In this document: positions 39,657 through 47,831 of the stretch, one piece after another | Numbering within the stretch: the stretch's first letter is position 1 | How the letters are laid out: each line of letters starts with the position of its first letter | From: JADLBR01 sp964651705 | GTDB taxonomy: Bacteria > Verrucomicrobiota > Verrucomicrobiia > JADLBR01 | DNA length: 64,000 nt | Direction: 5' to 3' | NCBI GenBank assembly: GCA_964651705.1 | Contig: CAZYWZ010000003.1 | Coordinates: 51,154-115,153 of the forward strand | Notes under the pieces: generated by a model | The model's input: the letters and a program-made list of their open reading frames with translations, nothing else | What the model was told of the DNA's origin: nothing | The model's database searches: none | Translations under genes and position numbers: made by a program

Positions 39657-39945
39657 CAGCCGATCCAAGAATTCCGCATCCCGGAACCGCATGCCCTTCC
39701 GCAGGTCCCCCATTCGCACGACGACCAGCTTCATCGATGGGATTATGTATAATCTCTGCTTCCCTGCCCCTGCCGCGAGGAACATGTCCTCCAATAGGTC
39801 TTCCGCCACGATCCGCTCGCCAGCATCTGCGGCTTATCCGCCGCTCCCCCATTCGCGTAGGCCTCGAAGAGGACCTCGCCATCCCGCACGTACGGGAAAA
39901 CCCTCGCCGTCGCACAGGGAGACCATTTCGCTCCCCCGGCTTTCC
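39655..39945 (-). pseudogene. Remnant of an exported serine hydrolase (beta-lactamase fold)
   Basis: Two pieces in different frames of the minus strand. The upstream piece (39945 to about 39820) reads FPYVRDGEVLFEAYANGGAA then DKPQMLASG, the segment that precedes the catalytic SxxK of these hydrolases. The downstream piece (about 39815 to 39655) reads AGAGKQRLYIIPSMKLVVVR then MGDLRKGMRFRDAEFLDRLL, the usual C-terminus. The central 250-300 residues including the active serine are gone, and the frame changes at the joint. Its end overlaps the kinase stop codon. The rest of the gap up to 40080 holds nothing recognisable. Confidence 0.75.
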
Positions 39946-40080
39946 CCGAGGCTGCGTTCACCCACGCCGACCTCGGTTGGTAGTCGGACCACCGCTGCCT
40001 CCGCCGCCTGCACGAACGCGATGGCTTCAACAATCCGGCCCCTTCCTGCAATGACATTTGACACGTTGGGACCAAGGCCT

Positions 40081-40113
40081 AGGAATCTGTCGCACTCTGT
40101 CCGACAGATTCCT
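40081..40113. repeat. CTGTCG-type hairpin repeat upstream of a HAD gene
   Basis: Perfect 12-bp arms AGGAATCTGTCG (40081-40092) and CGACAGATTCCT (40102-40113) with a nine-base loop, 15 bp ahead of the ATG at 40128. A sister hairpin with arms GGCATCTGTCGG lies at 53662-53692 inside the end of the PEP-CTERM gene. Confidence 0.7.
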
Positions 40114-40127
40114 CTCCGCACATCCCC

Positions 40128-40832
40128 ATGAACCGCGGCTACCGGCACCTTGTCTTCGACTGCGATGGCGTCCTGTGGCAGGGCACCAACGAGGGCTACT
40201 TCCATTGCTACCACCGCGCGGCCACCGAATCCGGGATCGCCTTGGATTTTGACATCGCGCGCGAGCGCATCCTGACGAACTGGGGCAAATCCGCCCGGAC
40301 CGAGATCGAAGGCATGATCCCGGAACACCCCAAAAAGGTGCCCGAGGTCCTGAGCCGATATCGGGACCTTATCCGCTCCGACTTGTTCCTGGACACCGCC
40401 GCGCTCGTCCCCGGCACCGGGGCCACCCTCGCCAAACTCTCGGGATCGTACGCCCTATCCGCTATCACGGGAATGAATGCCGACAACCTGACGCGCCTGC
40501 TCGCGCGATTCCAGATCCGGCACCTCTTCCGCCACGCCATCTCGACCGCCGAGACCGACGATCCCGATAAGCAGAAGGCCACCGGTTACCACCTCCGGGA
40601 ACTCATGGCCGGAGAGGGTCTCGCCCCGCACGAGGTGCTTGTAGTCGGCGACGCCACCACCGATGTCCACATGGCACGCAGCCAGGGCACCGACATCGTC
40701 GTCGTCTTGACCGGACACCTATCGGAGAACGAGGCCCGGCAACTCGGCATGCGCGATATCCTTCCCGCCATCACCGACCTGCCGGCGTGGCTTCAGGCGG
40801 GCCCGCACCCTTCCGGAAACTGGCGGCGATAG
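40128..40832 (+). CDS. HAD-superfamily hydrolase, phosphoglycolate-phosphatase-like
   Basis: 234 residues. Motif I is HLVFDCDGVLWQGTNEGYFH, with both aspartates. The helical cap follows; motif II is at SAITGMNADNLTRLLARF, the motif III lysine is in PDKQKATGY, and motif IV is VLVVGDATTDVHMARSQGTD. The subfamily IA pattern fits phosphoglycolate phosphatases and related enzymes; the physiological substrate is not clear. The gene follows the serine-hydrolase remnant and a hairpin repeat and appears to be transcribed alone. Confidence 0.87.
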   Translation: MNRGYRHLVFDCDGVLWQGTNEGYFHCYHRAATESGIALDFDIARERILTNWGKSARTEIEGMIPEHPKKVPEVLSRYRDLIRSDLFLDTAALVPGTGATLAKLSGSYALSAITGMNADNLTRLLARFQIRHLFRHAISTAETDDPDKQKATGYHLRELMAGEGLAPHEVLVVGDATTDVHMARSQGTDIVVVLTGHLSENEARQLGMRDILPAITDLPAWLQAGPHPSGNWRR

Positions 40833-40874
40833 CATCCCCCGGCGTCCCTGCGCCTCTGCGGGAAAATCGAGTCT

Positions 40875-41336
40875 TCAGATCGTCGCCACCCCGGCCCCGA
40901 AAATCTCCCGCAGCTGCCCCTGCCGGAACCGGAAGATCCGCTCGACATCGCGCCGCACGAAGAGCCAATTCACGAGCGCGCCACCACGGGGCCGATAGCG
41001 CACGACGTCGCCGCACAGAGTCCCGCCATCCCTTTCCTCAAAGGTGTGGGTGTGGTGCCAGAGCGTATACGGCCCCCGCAATTGTACGTCCACGAACCGC
41101 CGAGGGGGATCCCATTCCGCGATCTCGGTCCGCCAGCGCAAAGGAAAACCGCGCACCGTGATCCGGTAGTCGATGAGCGCACCCGCGCGCATCGGGATCG
41201 GCCCCGGCGTCAGCACCTCGAATTTCAACCACGGCGGCGTTATCCGCTCCAGATTCCGCGCCTCCGAAAAAAAGGGAAACACCTCCGCGCGCGGGCGGGG
41301 CAGCCACAGCTCCGTCGAGAAATGGTATTCGCTCAT
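40875..41336 (-). CDS. SRPBCC-fold (START/Bet v 1-like) ligand-binding protein
   Basis: 153 residues with the family pattern LWLPRPRAEVFPFFSEARNL at the front, followed by ERITPPWLKFEVLTPGPIPM, RTEIAEWDPPRRFVDVQLRG and the end RRDVERIFRFRQGQLREIFG. Members of this group are often annotated cell-division-inhibitor or cyclase/dehydrase proteins, mostly without proof; they bind small hydrophobic ligands. Cytoplasmic, with no signal peptide. It lies 48 bp downstream of the aldehyde dehydrogenase... on the opposite reading side of that gene's end, in the same direction, so they may share a transcript. Confidence 0.82.
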   Translation of the reverse strand: MSEYHFSTELWLPRPRAEVFPFFSEARNLERITPPWLKFEVLTPGPIPMRAGALIDYRITVRGFPLRWRTEIAEWDPPRRFVDVQLRGPYTLWHHTHTFEERDGGTLCGDVVRYRPRGGALVNWLFVRRDVERIFRFRQGQLREIFGAGVATI

Positions 41337-41384
41337 GTCACCTCGAATGCCACGACCCTAATCCGAAAACCGCCCTTCGCCACC

Positions 41385-42752
41385 CTACCTCACGCACACG
41401 GTCTTCGCGTTCACGAACTCGCGAATACCCAGCATCCCCAGCTCGCGGCCATAACCGGATCGCTTTACCCCGCCGAACGGTAACCGTGGATCCGATTTCA
41501 CCAAATCGTTCACGAAACAGCTCCCCGCCTCCAGTTCCTCGACCGCGATGCGCTCGCCCCGGACCCGATCCCTTGTGAAGACCGCGGCGCCGAGGCCAAA
41601 GTCCGACGCGTTCGCCAGCTCGATCGCCTCGCGCTCGTCGCTCGCGCCCACGATCGCGGCGACGGGACCGAAGGTCTCCTCGTCGAAGGCCGCCATTCCG
41701 GGGCGGACCTCCGACAACACCGTCGGGGGATAAAACCACCCCGCCCCGTCCGGCATCTTGCCGCCAACCAGCAATCGCGCGCCCGCACCCACAGTCCGCC
41801 GCACCTGCCCGTGCAACTCCGCGCGGAGATCCTCCCGCGCCAGCGGTCCCACGGTCGTCCCCTCCGCCATGGGATCGCCCACGATTTCTTCCGCGACCCT
41901 CGCGACAAAGCGCTCCTCAAATTCTCTCCGCACCGATTCCACCACGATGAACCGCTTCGCCGCGATGCAGCTCTGCCCGCTGTTGATCAGGCGCGACTTT
42001 ACGCAAGCCGCGACCGCCGCATCCAGATCCGCGTCCTCCAGGATCACGTAGGGATCGCTCCCGCCCAACTCCAGCACCGTCTTCTTCAACATCTCACCGG
42101 CCTTCGCCGCCACCGACCGGCCCGCCGGCACGCTGCCGGTCAGCGTCACTGCGCGGACGCGCGGATCTTCGATAATCGGCCCGACGTTCCGCGATTCAAC
42201 CAGCAGGGCCCGGAACAGCCCCTCGGGAAATCCCGCCTCGCCCAGCATCTCCCCGATGGCGAGCGCGCAGCCAGACACGTTCGAGGCGTGCTTGAGCACG
42301 ATCGCGTTTCCCGCCATCAGGCCCGGCGCCACGCACCGAAAGACTTGCCACAGCGGAAAATTCCACGGCATCACCGCGAGGATCACCCCCAGCGGGCGAT
42401 GCGCCACATAACTCCGCAACGCGTCGGTCTCGACGCTCTCGGGCCGCAGGAAGGATTCCGCATGTTCGGCGAAGTATTCGCAGACCCACGCGCACTTGTC
42501 GGCCTCCGCCAAACCCTGGGCGAAGGGCTTTCCCATCTCGCCCGCCATGAGCCGGGCCAGTTCGTCCCGCCGCTCGCGCAGGCGCCCCGCCGCGGCCCGC
42601 ATCCTCGCCGCGCGCCCGGAAAAATCCAACCGCCGCCACTCGCTAAACCGCCGGTGCGCCACTTCCAACGCGTCCCGGATCGTCTCCGGGGACATCGCAT
42701 CGTAGGCCTCTGTCCTCTTTCCCGTCGCGGGATCCACCGATTCGATCGCCAT
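41385..42752 (-). CDS. NAD(P)-dependent aldehyde dehydrogenase, succinate-semialdehyde type
   Basis: 455 residues starting at the ATG at 42752 (MAIESVDPATGKRTEAYDAM) behind an AGGGAGG sequence. It has the cofactor-binding GVILAVMPWNFPLWQVFRCV, the general-base glutamate in KKTVLELGGSDPYVILEDAD, and the nucleophile cysteine in NSGQSCIAAKRF. The C-terminal PFGGVKRSGYGRELGMLGIR matches the GabD/Sad group that oxidises succinate semialdehyde to succinate. A related short-chain aldehyde cannot be excluded. It precedes the SRPBCC gene. Confidence 0.9.
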   Translation of the reverse strand: MAIESVDPATGKRTEAYDAMSPETIRDALEVAHRRFSEWRRLDFSGRAARMRAAAGRLRERRDELARLMAGEMGKPFAQGLAEADKCAWVCEYFAEHAESFLRPESVETDALRSYVAHRPLGVILAVMPWNFPLWQVFRCVAPGLMAGNAIVLKHASNVSGCALAIGEMLGEAGFPEGLFRALLVESRNVGPIIEDPRVRAVTLTGSVPAGRSVAAKAGEMLKKTVLELGGSDPYVILEDADLDAAVAACVKSRLINSGQSCIAAKRFIVVESVRREFEERFVARVAEEIVGDPMAEGTTVGPLAREDLRAELHGQVRRTVGAGARLLVGGKMPDGAGWFYPPTVLSEVRPGMAAFDEETFGPVAAIVGASDEREAIELANASDFGLGAAVFTRDRVRGERIAVEELEAGSCFVNDLVKSDPRLPFGGVKRSGYGRELGMLGIREFVNAKTVCVR

Positions 42753-42854
42753 CGCCAGGCACCTCCCTCTCTGCCCACGAGCCTGACCCAAAACGTCATC
42801 TCGGGCAATGCGCGGATTCGCGCGCCTGCGCGCGAAGATACTCCCGAGCTTCTC

Positions 42855-44090
42855 CTAGCCAGAGGCCCCGCCGCCAGGAATTTCGGACCGCGGCGTTGCG
42901 GCGCCGCTTTGGCTCCCGCCCGATGGCCCGGCCGCCCCGCCCGGCGGAGCCCCCTTCGCCCCGATCCTTTCCGGGAATTTCGCCGCGTCCTCCCCCGCGT
43001 GAAGCCGCATGATGAGCTCCGTCATCGGTTCGCCGATCATCCCGATATGGGAGTTGATCGGTCCATGATCCAGCGTGACGGTATCGACCGCTCTCGATGG
43101 CGAACCCGCCGCGGTCAGGGCCCCTGCCAGGGCCGGCCCAAATCGGTCGAGGTTCATCCGTTCGCCCGCGTAGAAGATCAATGTCGGCGGGATCCCCTTG
43201 CCCGGCGCCACGTGGTCCTGCGGGGAGGCGTCCCGCCAATTCGCCTCGTCCTTCCCAAATGCCGCCTCGTACAACTGCGTCATGCCACGGCCTTCCGTGA
43301 GCTTCATATAGCCAGGGATATCCAGCGCCGCCGGATCCAGCAGCACATTGCTCTTCAAGATCGACAGGTCCTTCCCCTCCGACTTCAGGAAACGCTCGTT
43401 CGTCCCGACGATCCCGGCGAGATGGCCACCCGCCGAATGGCCCATCAGGTGCAGGCGACCCGGATCACCGCCGTATTCCGACACGTGTTCGTGGACCCAC
43501 GCGATCGCCTTCGCGCAATCCTGCGCGTGGACCGGGTGCCGGATGCCCCCCTCCATCGGCTTTTCCGGCGAAAGCCGATAATTGATGGTCGCATAGATAT
43601 ACCCCGCGCCCACGAAATGCCGCATCTTGGCCCCCACGATGGCCGGACTCGCCTTGTCGCCCCGCCTCCATCCACCCCCGTGGATCATGATCATCACGGG
43701 GCATTTCTTCTCCGGATCGCGCCCTTTCGGCAGGTATAGGTCCAGGCTCAAAAGGTTCGGGTCGACGCCCCCGATCTCCGCATACCGGATGTCCCGATGC
43801 ACCTCGTGCGCCGGCTCATCGGGCATCTTAAACCCGGTTGCCTCGGGGACCTGTCGGCGGGGTGCCGCGGGAATCTCCGCTCGCTGAAGCGCGCCGTCGC
43901 CATTTCGGTCCAGCCGCCGCAGCAACTGATCGAACCACGCCGCCCCGCCCGCCTCCTCGCGCGTCACCTTCCCGTCCCGATCCCGATCTGCCCTGTCGAA
44001 ACGCTCCAACAGACTCGGCACCTGGCCATTCGCCAACGCGATTGGACAGACGAGGGCAACCACCATCACAAAACGCCACGCGCGCATCAT
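42855..44090 (-). CDS. Exported alpha/beta-hydrolase (carboxylesterase/feruloyl-esterase-like) with two EF-hands
   Basis: 411 residues with a signal peptide (MMRAWRFVMVVALVCPIALA). Two calcium-binding EF-hand loops follow: DRDRDGKVTREE (about 35-46) and DRNGDGALQRAE (about 61-72). Next comes an alpha/beta hydrolase with the oxyanion motif MIMIHGGGWRRGDKASPAIV, the nucleophile serine in LMGHSAGGHLAGIV and a histidine in LDHGPINSHIG. The pattern resembles the BD-FAE/esterase-lipase families linked to polysaccharide breakdown. The C-terminus is a flexible Gly/Pro/Ser tail. EF-hand/esterase joins are frequent in planctomycetes and relatives. Confidence 0.87.
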   Translation of the reverse strand: MMRAWRFVMVVALVCPIALANGQVPSLLERFDRADRDRDGKVTREEAGGAAWFDQLLRRLDRNGDGALQRAEIPAAPRRQVPEATGFKMPDEPAHEVHRDIRYAEIGGVDPNLLSLDLYLPKGRDPEKKCPVMIMIHGGGWRRGDKASPAIVGAKMRHFVGAGYIYATINYRLSPEKPMEGGIRHPVHAQDCAKAIAWVHEHVSEYGGDPGRLHLMGHSAGGHLAGIVGTNERFLKSEGKDLSILKSNVLLDPAALDIPGYMKLTEGRGMTQLYEAAFGKDEANWRDASPQDHVAPGKGIPPTLIFYAGERMNLDRFGPALAGALTAAGSPSRAVDTVTLDHGPINSHIGMIGEPMTELIMRLHAGEDAAKFPERIGAKGAPPGGAAGPSGGSQSGAATPRSEIPGGGASG

Positions 44091-44130
44091 GGATGGACAA
44101 ACCGCCGAAATCGCCCGCGGTTACGCCTGG

Positions 44131-44291
44131 TTCGAAAATTCAGGGTGTAGCTAACCCCGACACTTCGTGTCGGCACTCCGTGCGGATTGTTCACTCTGCG
44201 CGTGAACAATCCGGGTCAGACCGTGGGCGCCTCGGCCGAGCGCCCGGGCCCTTCTGTTACCGGAGGGGCCGCACTTTCTGCGCCCCGGGGG
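44131..44291 (+). repeat. Modular intergenic repeat, locus C, with 31-bp palindrome
   Basis: Head TTCGAAAATT (44131-44140), GTAG (44147-44150), a CCGACAC/GTGTCGG hairpin, and a palindrome at 44183-44213 with 12-bp arms CGGATTGTTCAC/GTGAACAATCCG. The tail ACCGGAGGGGCCGCACTTTC aligns with the tail of locus A. The palindrome occurs again, inverted, at 49394-49424. The gap 44091-44355 holds no gene. Confidence 0.7.
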
Positions 44292-44355
44292 TCGGAAGGT
44301 CTTCGCCTTCCACCAGCCCGTGGACATCCGTCGCCGCCGCCACCATAATGCCCTA

Positions 44356-46566
44356 ATGTCTATCCCGCCCCCAAAGAGACCAGGCACTCCCAAACGAGCC
44401 CGGTTCGCCCTGGCATCCCTCATCCTCCTGACGCCCCTGGTCTCCCGCGCCGCCGAGGAAACCGTCTTGGAGAACGCCTCGATCCGCATCGCGCTTCGCG
44501 ACGGGCGCATCGTCTCGCTGCGGGACAAGGCCCGCTCCCTGGAACATGTCGCGCAAGACACGAAGTCTTCCCCCGGCCTGTTCCACGTCCTTTGGGTCAA
44601 GGGGACTCGGCCCGCCGGAGAACTCGACGCGGCGGAGATGACATCGCGCGTGACGCGCCGGGCCGCCAACGATCTGGAACTGGAGTTCGATCACTCGCGG
44701 GCGACGGCCCGCGCCAAAATCCGCCTGGCCGAGACCCCGGGAGAATCGCTCTGGTCCCTATCGGTTAGGCCAAAAGACCCCACGCTCGCCCTCGCCAGCG
44801 TGACGTATCCCGCCCTCGCGACGCCCTCGCCCTCCGGGACAGCCGAGAAGCGCTACCTGTTCCCCATGTTCGAGGGCCGGCTCCTCCCCCTGCGGCAACC
44901 CCCACTCTGGCGCTCCTACCCCGCCGAACTCTTCGCGCAAATGACCGCCTGCCTCGGGTCCGACGGCGGCTTCCTCCTTTGGACCGATGACGGCGAGGGC
45001 CACGTCAAGGCGTTCGGGTTTGACCGGCGCGACGTCACCGCCGCGTTCGGCGTCCGGCACATGATGCCGTACGAGGCGGGAAAGGAATGGGAGATGCCCT
45101 ATCGGACACGCCTGTCCTTGTGCGGCGGCGCATGGCAGGACGCCGCGGATGTCTATCGCCCCTGGGTCACCGCACAATCCTGGTCGGGCACCCCCATCCG
45201 CGACCGCAAGGACATGCCCCAGCTGCTTCTGAGTCCCCCGCTGTGCCTCTCCACGCAGTTGGACAAAGAGGACACCGAAACCCTCCCCGATCGCCTCGCC
45301 GCCTGGGCCAAGCGATTCAAAGCGCCGATCATCTATCGGCCCCTCGGGTGGGAGAAACACGGCAACTGGGTCGGCATCGACTACTTCCCGCCCGCGCTTG
45401 GGGAAAAACGCTTCCGGGATCTGGCGGCACACCTGAAAGACCGGGGCATCACGATGGCCGGATTCATCTCCGGCTTTCGCTGGACCACGAGCGTGAAGGC
45501 GCCCCGCGATGGACGGGACGGCAACGTCGCGCTGGGTCGGTTCTTCGACGAGAGCAACGGCGACCGATCCTGCGAGCGCATGAGCGATGGCCGACTGCTG
45601 GCGTTCCACGCCGAGGGCCGCGACTCCTACCGCATCTGCCGCGGCACCGGATTCGGCGGGCGTTTCTTGCCCGACACCTCGGCTCGTCTTTTCGATCTCG
45701 GCTTCGCCATCGTCCACGACGACCAGGACCACGGCCCGTATCCCGATGGGCGAACCAGTTGCTTCGACGCGTCCCACGGCCACCCGATCCCCTGCGGCAC
45801 CTGGTCGACGACCGTCACGCGCGACGCGTTCCGCCAGATCCGCGCCGAGGCCGCACGCAGGGGACTGCGCGACTTCTTCCTCACCAAGGAGAGTTGCACC
45901 GAACTGTTGAACATGGATCTCCACGGCTATCAGGCTCGCTTCTTCCACGAATCCTCCACCCCCGGCTGCATCCCCCTCGCGCAATATCTCTATCACGACC
46001 GCATCCCCGCCATCTTCGGATGGGTGACCGCAAATAGCCGCGGCATCTGGGAACTCGCCGCCATGCTCGTCTATGGCCAGATCCCCAGCCTCGCCTTCTG
46101 GAACTCGACCGCCCAACCGCCCGACGGAATGGCCCCCGATGGCCTAGCGCTCCTCCAGGATTATTACGGCGCCATGCAAACCCATGCCAGGGACTTCCTC
46201 CTCCTCGGCAGAATGCGCCACCCCCTGATCCCAGACACCCCGATGGTGAAAAAGGACCTCGCCCCGACCAAGGGCCGCAAACCCGGCAACCCTCAGACGA
46301 TATCCTTTCCCCTGATCATCCAGAGCGCCTGGGACGATGGCCGCGGCAACGTCGGCCTCTTCGCCGTTAACACAGGACACCAGGAGGCATCCATCCAGGT
46401 TCCCGCGCCAGGCGCCACCGCGTGGCGCGCCACGCGCTACATCGGCCCAACGCAAGACGGATCACGAGACATGGCCGCCGGCGCCCATCTCGAATGGCGC
46501 CTCCCCCCCGGTCGCCTCGGGACCATCGTGTTCCAGCCGACCCAGTCAGGCGCAGCGACCCACTAG
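44356..46566 (+). CDS. Exported DUF6259-like TIM-barrel (glycosidase-like) protein
   Basis: 736 residues. The ATG at 44356 gives a signal peptide (MSIPPPKRPGTPKRARFALA then SLILLTPLVSRA). An N-terminal beta-sandwich (about 35-270) is followed by a barrel-like region with PIIYRPLGWEKHGNWVGIDY, KDRGITMAGFISGFRWTTSV and FAIVHDDQDHGPYPDGRTSC, and a C-terminal beta domain. This layout matches the DUF6259 group, which resembles retaining glycosidases acting on glycosaminoglycan- or host-type glycans; the family is assigned from memory. No neighbouring gene is closely coupled. It faces the same way as the LacI gene 190 bp downstream. Confidence 0.7.
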   Translation: MSIPPPKRPGTPKRARFALASLILLTPLVSRAAEETVLENASIRIALRDGRIVSLRDKARSLEHVAQDTKSSPGLFHVLWVKGTRPAGELDAAEMTSRVTRRAANDLELEFDHSRATARAKIRLAETPGESLWSLSVRPKDPTLALASVTYPALATPSPSGTAEKRYLFPMFEGRLLPLRQPPLWRSYPAELFAQMTACLGSDGGFLLWTDDGEGHVKAFGFDRRDVTAAFGVRHMMPYEAGKEWEMPYRTRLSLCGGAWQDAADVYRPWVTAQSWSGTPIRDRKDMPQLLLSPPLCLSTQLDKEDTETLPDRLAAWAKRFKAPIIYRPLGWEKHGNWVGIDYFPPALGEKRFRDLAAHLKDRGITMAGFISGFRWTTSVKAPRDGRDGNVALGRFFDESNGDRSCERMSDGRLLAFHAEGRDSYRICRGTGFGGRFLPDTSARLFDLGFAIVHDDQDHGPYPDGRTSCFDASHGHPIPCGTWSTTVTRDAFRQIRAEAARRGLRDFFLTKESCTELLNMDLHGYQARFFHESSTPGCIPLAQYLYHDRIPAIFGWVTANSRGIWELAAMLVYGQIPSLAFWNSTAQPPDGMAPDGLALLQDYYGAMQTHARDFLLLGRMRHPLIPDTPMVKKDLAPTKGRKPGNPQTISFPLIIQSAWDDGRGNVGLFAVNTGHQEASIQVPAPGATAWRATRYIGPTQDGSRDMAAGAHLEWRLPPGRLGTIVFQPTQSGAATH

Positions 46567-46757
46567 CCGGCGACCCTAAACGTAGCCCATCTGGTCACAG
46601 ATGGGCCGCGCGGGATGAGGCATCTCTCCCGTGACACGCGGCAGCGGCGTAGCGGGGAGCGTGAGCGACCCGTGCCATGGCCCTGTTACGGAGCGTTCCT
46701 GGCCCCGCGCCGGGGTTGACATCGCCTAGCTTAAACGCCTAAGCTGCCCCCACCACG
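46567..46757 (+). promoter_or_regulatory. LacI-gene promoter with overlapping operator-like palindrome
   Basis: TTGACA (46716-46721) is followed 18 bp later by TAAGCT (46740-46745), and the LacI ATG is at 46758. The palindrome AGCTTAAACGCCTAAGCT (46728-46745) has perfect 6-bp arms and a central CG step, as LacI-family operators do, and covers the spacer and -10 region. Autoregulation is therefore likely. The upstream part (46567-46715) contains short repeats (CCCATCTG/CAGATGGG) and no gene. Confidence 0.55.
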
Positions 46758-47831
46758 ATGAAATCGCTCTCGGCCATCGCGCGGGAGATGGGCGTCTCGG
46801 TCGCCACGGTATCGTACGTGTACCACGGCAAGTGGCGGGAGAACCGGATCCGCCCCGAGGTGGCGGAGAGGGTGCGCAAAAAGCTGGAGGCGGAAGGGGC
46901 GGCGCCCGACGCGCTGGGGAGCCAGTTGCGGTCGGGGCGGACGCGGACGGTGGGGGTGCTGCTGCCCCATCTGGAGCAGGCCTACTTCCTCAAACTTCTC
47001 GCGGGCATCGAGGCGCGGCTGGCGGAATCGGGGCACATGCTGTTCCTCGGCATCGCGCACTCGGGTCGCGAGGTGCGCCAGGTGTCGCTGGTGGAACGGA
47101 TGCTAACGCGGCGCGTCGATGCGGTGCTGATGGCGCCGCGGCCCGCGGCGGACCTCGATGTCTTCTTGGCGGCGATGCGGCGCCGGTCGAAGACCCCGCT
47201 GGTCTTCGTCGACAACTATCTGGAGGCAATGCGCGCGGGCCGGGCGACCAGCGACAACCGCTGGGGCGCGAGGCAGGCGGTGCGCGACATGCTGCGCGTC
47301 GGGCGGCGGAGGATCGCCTTCTTTGGCTGGGATCCCTCGGTGGCCGCGCTCTGGGATCGCTTCGAGGGGTACTGCGACGCGCTGAAGGCGGAGGGATTGC
47401 CCCGGTCGAGGTCCCTGACGATCTGGCGCCACGAGCGGGAGGCGGAGGCCCTGGATGCGTTGCGCGAACTCCTGCGGCACCCGCGCCATCGGCCGGACGC
47501 GATCTTCGCGACGAGCTTCCTGCATTTCCTGCCAGCGCTCAAGGTGATGGACGACCTCGGCCTCCGGCATCCGGACGACGTGCTGCTGGCCGGCTTCGAC
47601 GAGCCGGTGGAGACCTGGGCGGAAGACACGGTGCGGCGCGTCATCCGCCAACCGCTCTGGGCCGTCATCCAACGGGCCGGCGAAATCGGACGCGCGGCCG
47701 TCGAATTGGCGCTGGCCGCCATCGGCGGCAAGAACATATCCGCGGCACATGCCATGGTCCGCCCCGATTTGAGTTGGCGAAAAGACACGAAGGCAAGACA
47801 GACCCAGAAACGAGAGAGGATACGGCAATGA
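46758..47831 (+). CDS. LacI-family transcriptional regulator
   Basis: 357 residues. The N-terminal helix-turn-helix is MKSLSAIAREMGVSVATVSY with VYHGKWRENRIRPEVAERVR, in which the usual hinge region follows. The periplasmic-binding-like sensor domain begins with RTRTVGVLLPHLEQAYFLKL and ends with PLWAVIQRAGEIGRAAVELA before DLSWRKDTKARQTQK. The HTH reads SVATVSYVYHG instead of the common SVATVSRVLNG. It probably binds a sugar released by polysaccharide breakdown. The stop codon overlaps the start of the oxidoreductase gene, so the two are coupled. An operator-like palindrome lies on its own promoter. Confidence 0.92.
   Translation: MKSLSAIAREMGVSVATVSYVYHGKWRENRIRPEVAERVRKKLEAEGAAPDALGSQLRSGRTRTVGVLLPHLEQAYFLKLLAGIEARLAESGHMLFLGIAHSGREVRQVSLVERMLTRRVDAVLMAPRPAADLDVFLAAMRRRSKTPLVFVDNYLEAMRAGRATSDNRWGARQAVRDMLRVGRRRIAFFGWDPSVAALWDRFEGYCDALKAEGLPRSRSLTIWRHEREAEALDALRELLRHPRHRPDAIFATSFLHFLPALKVMDDLGLRHPDDVLLAGFDEPVETWAEDTVRRVIRQPLWAVIQRAGEIGRAAVELALAAIGGKNISAAHAMVRPDLSWRKDTKARQTQKRERIRQ

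Noticed and set aside
40081..40113. Rho-independent terminator
   Set aside because: The stem is perfect but no U-run follows in either direction, and the same hairpin occurs within a coding frame at 53662, so it is treated as a dispersed repeat.
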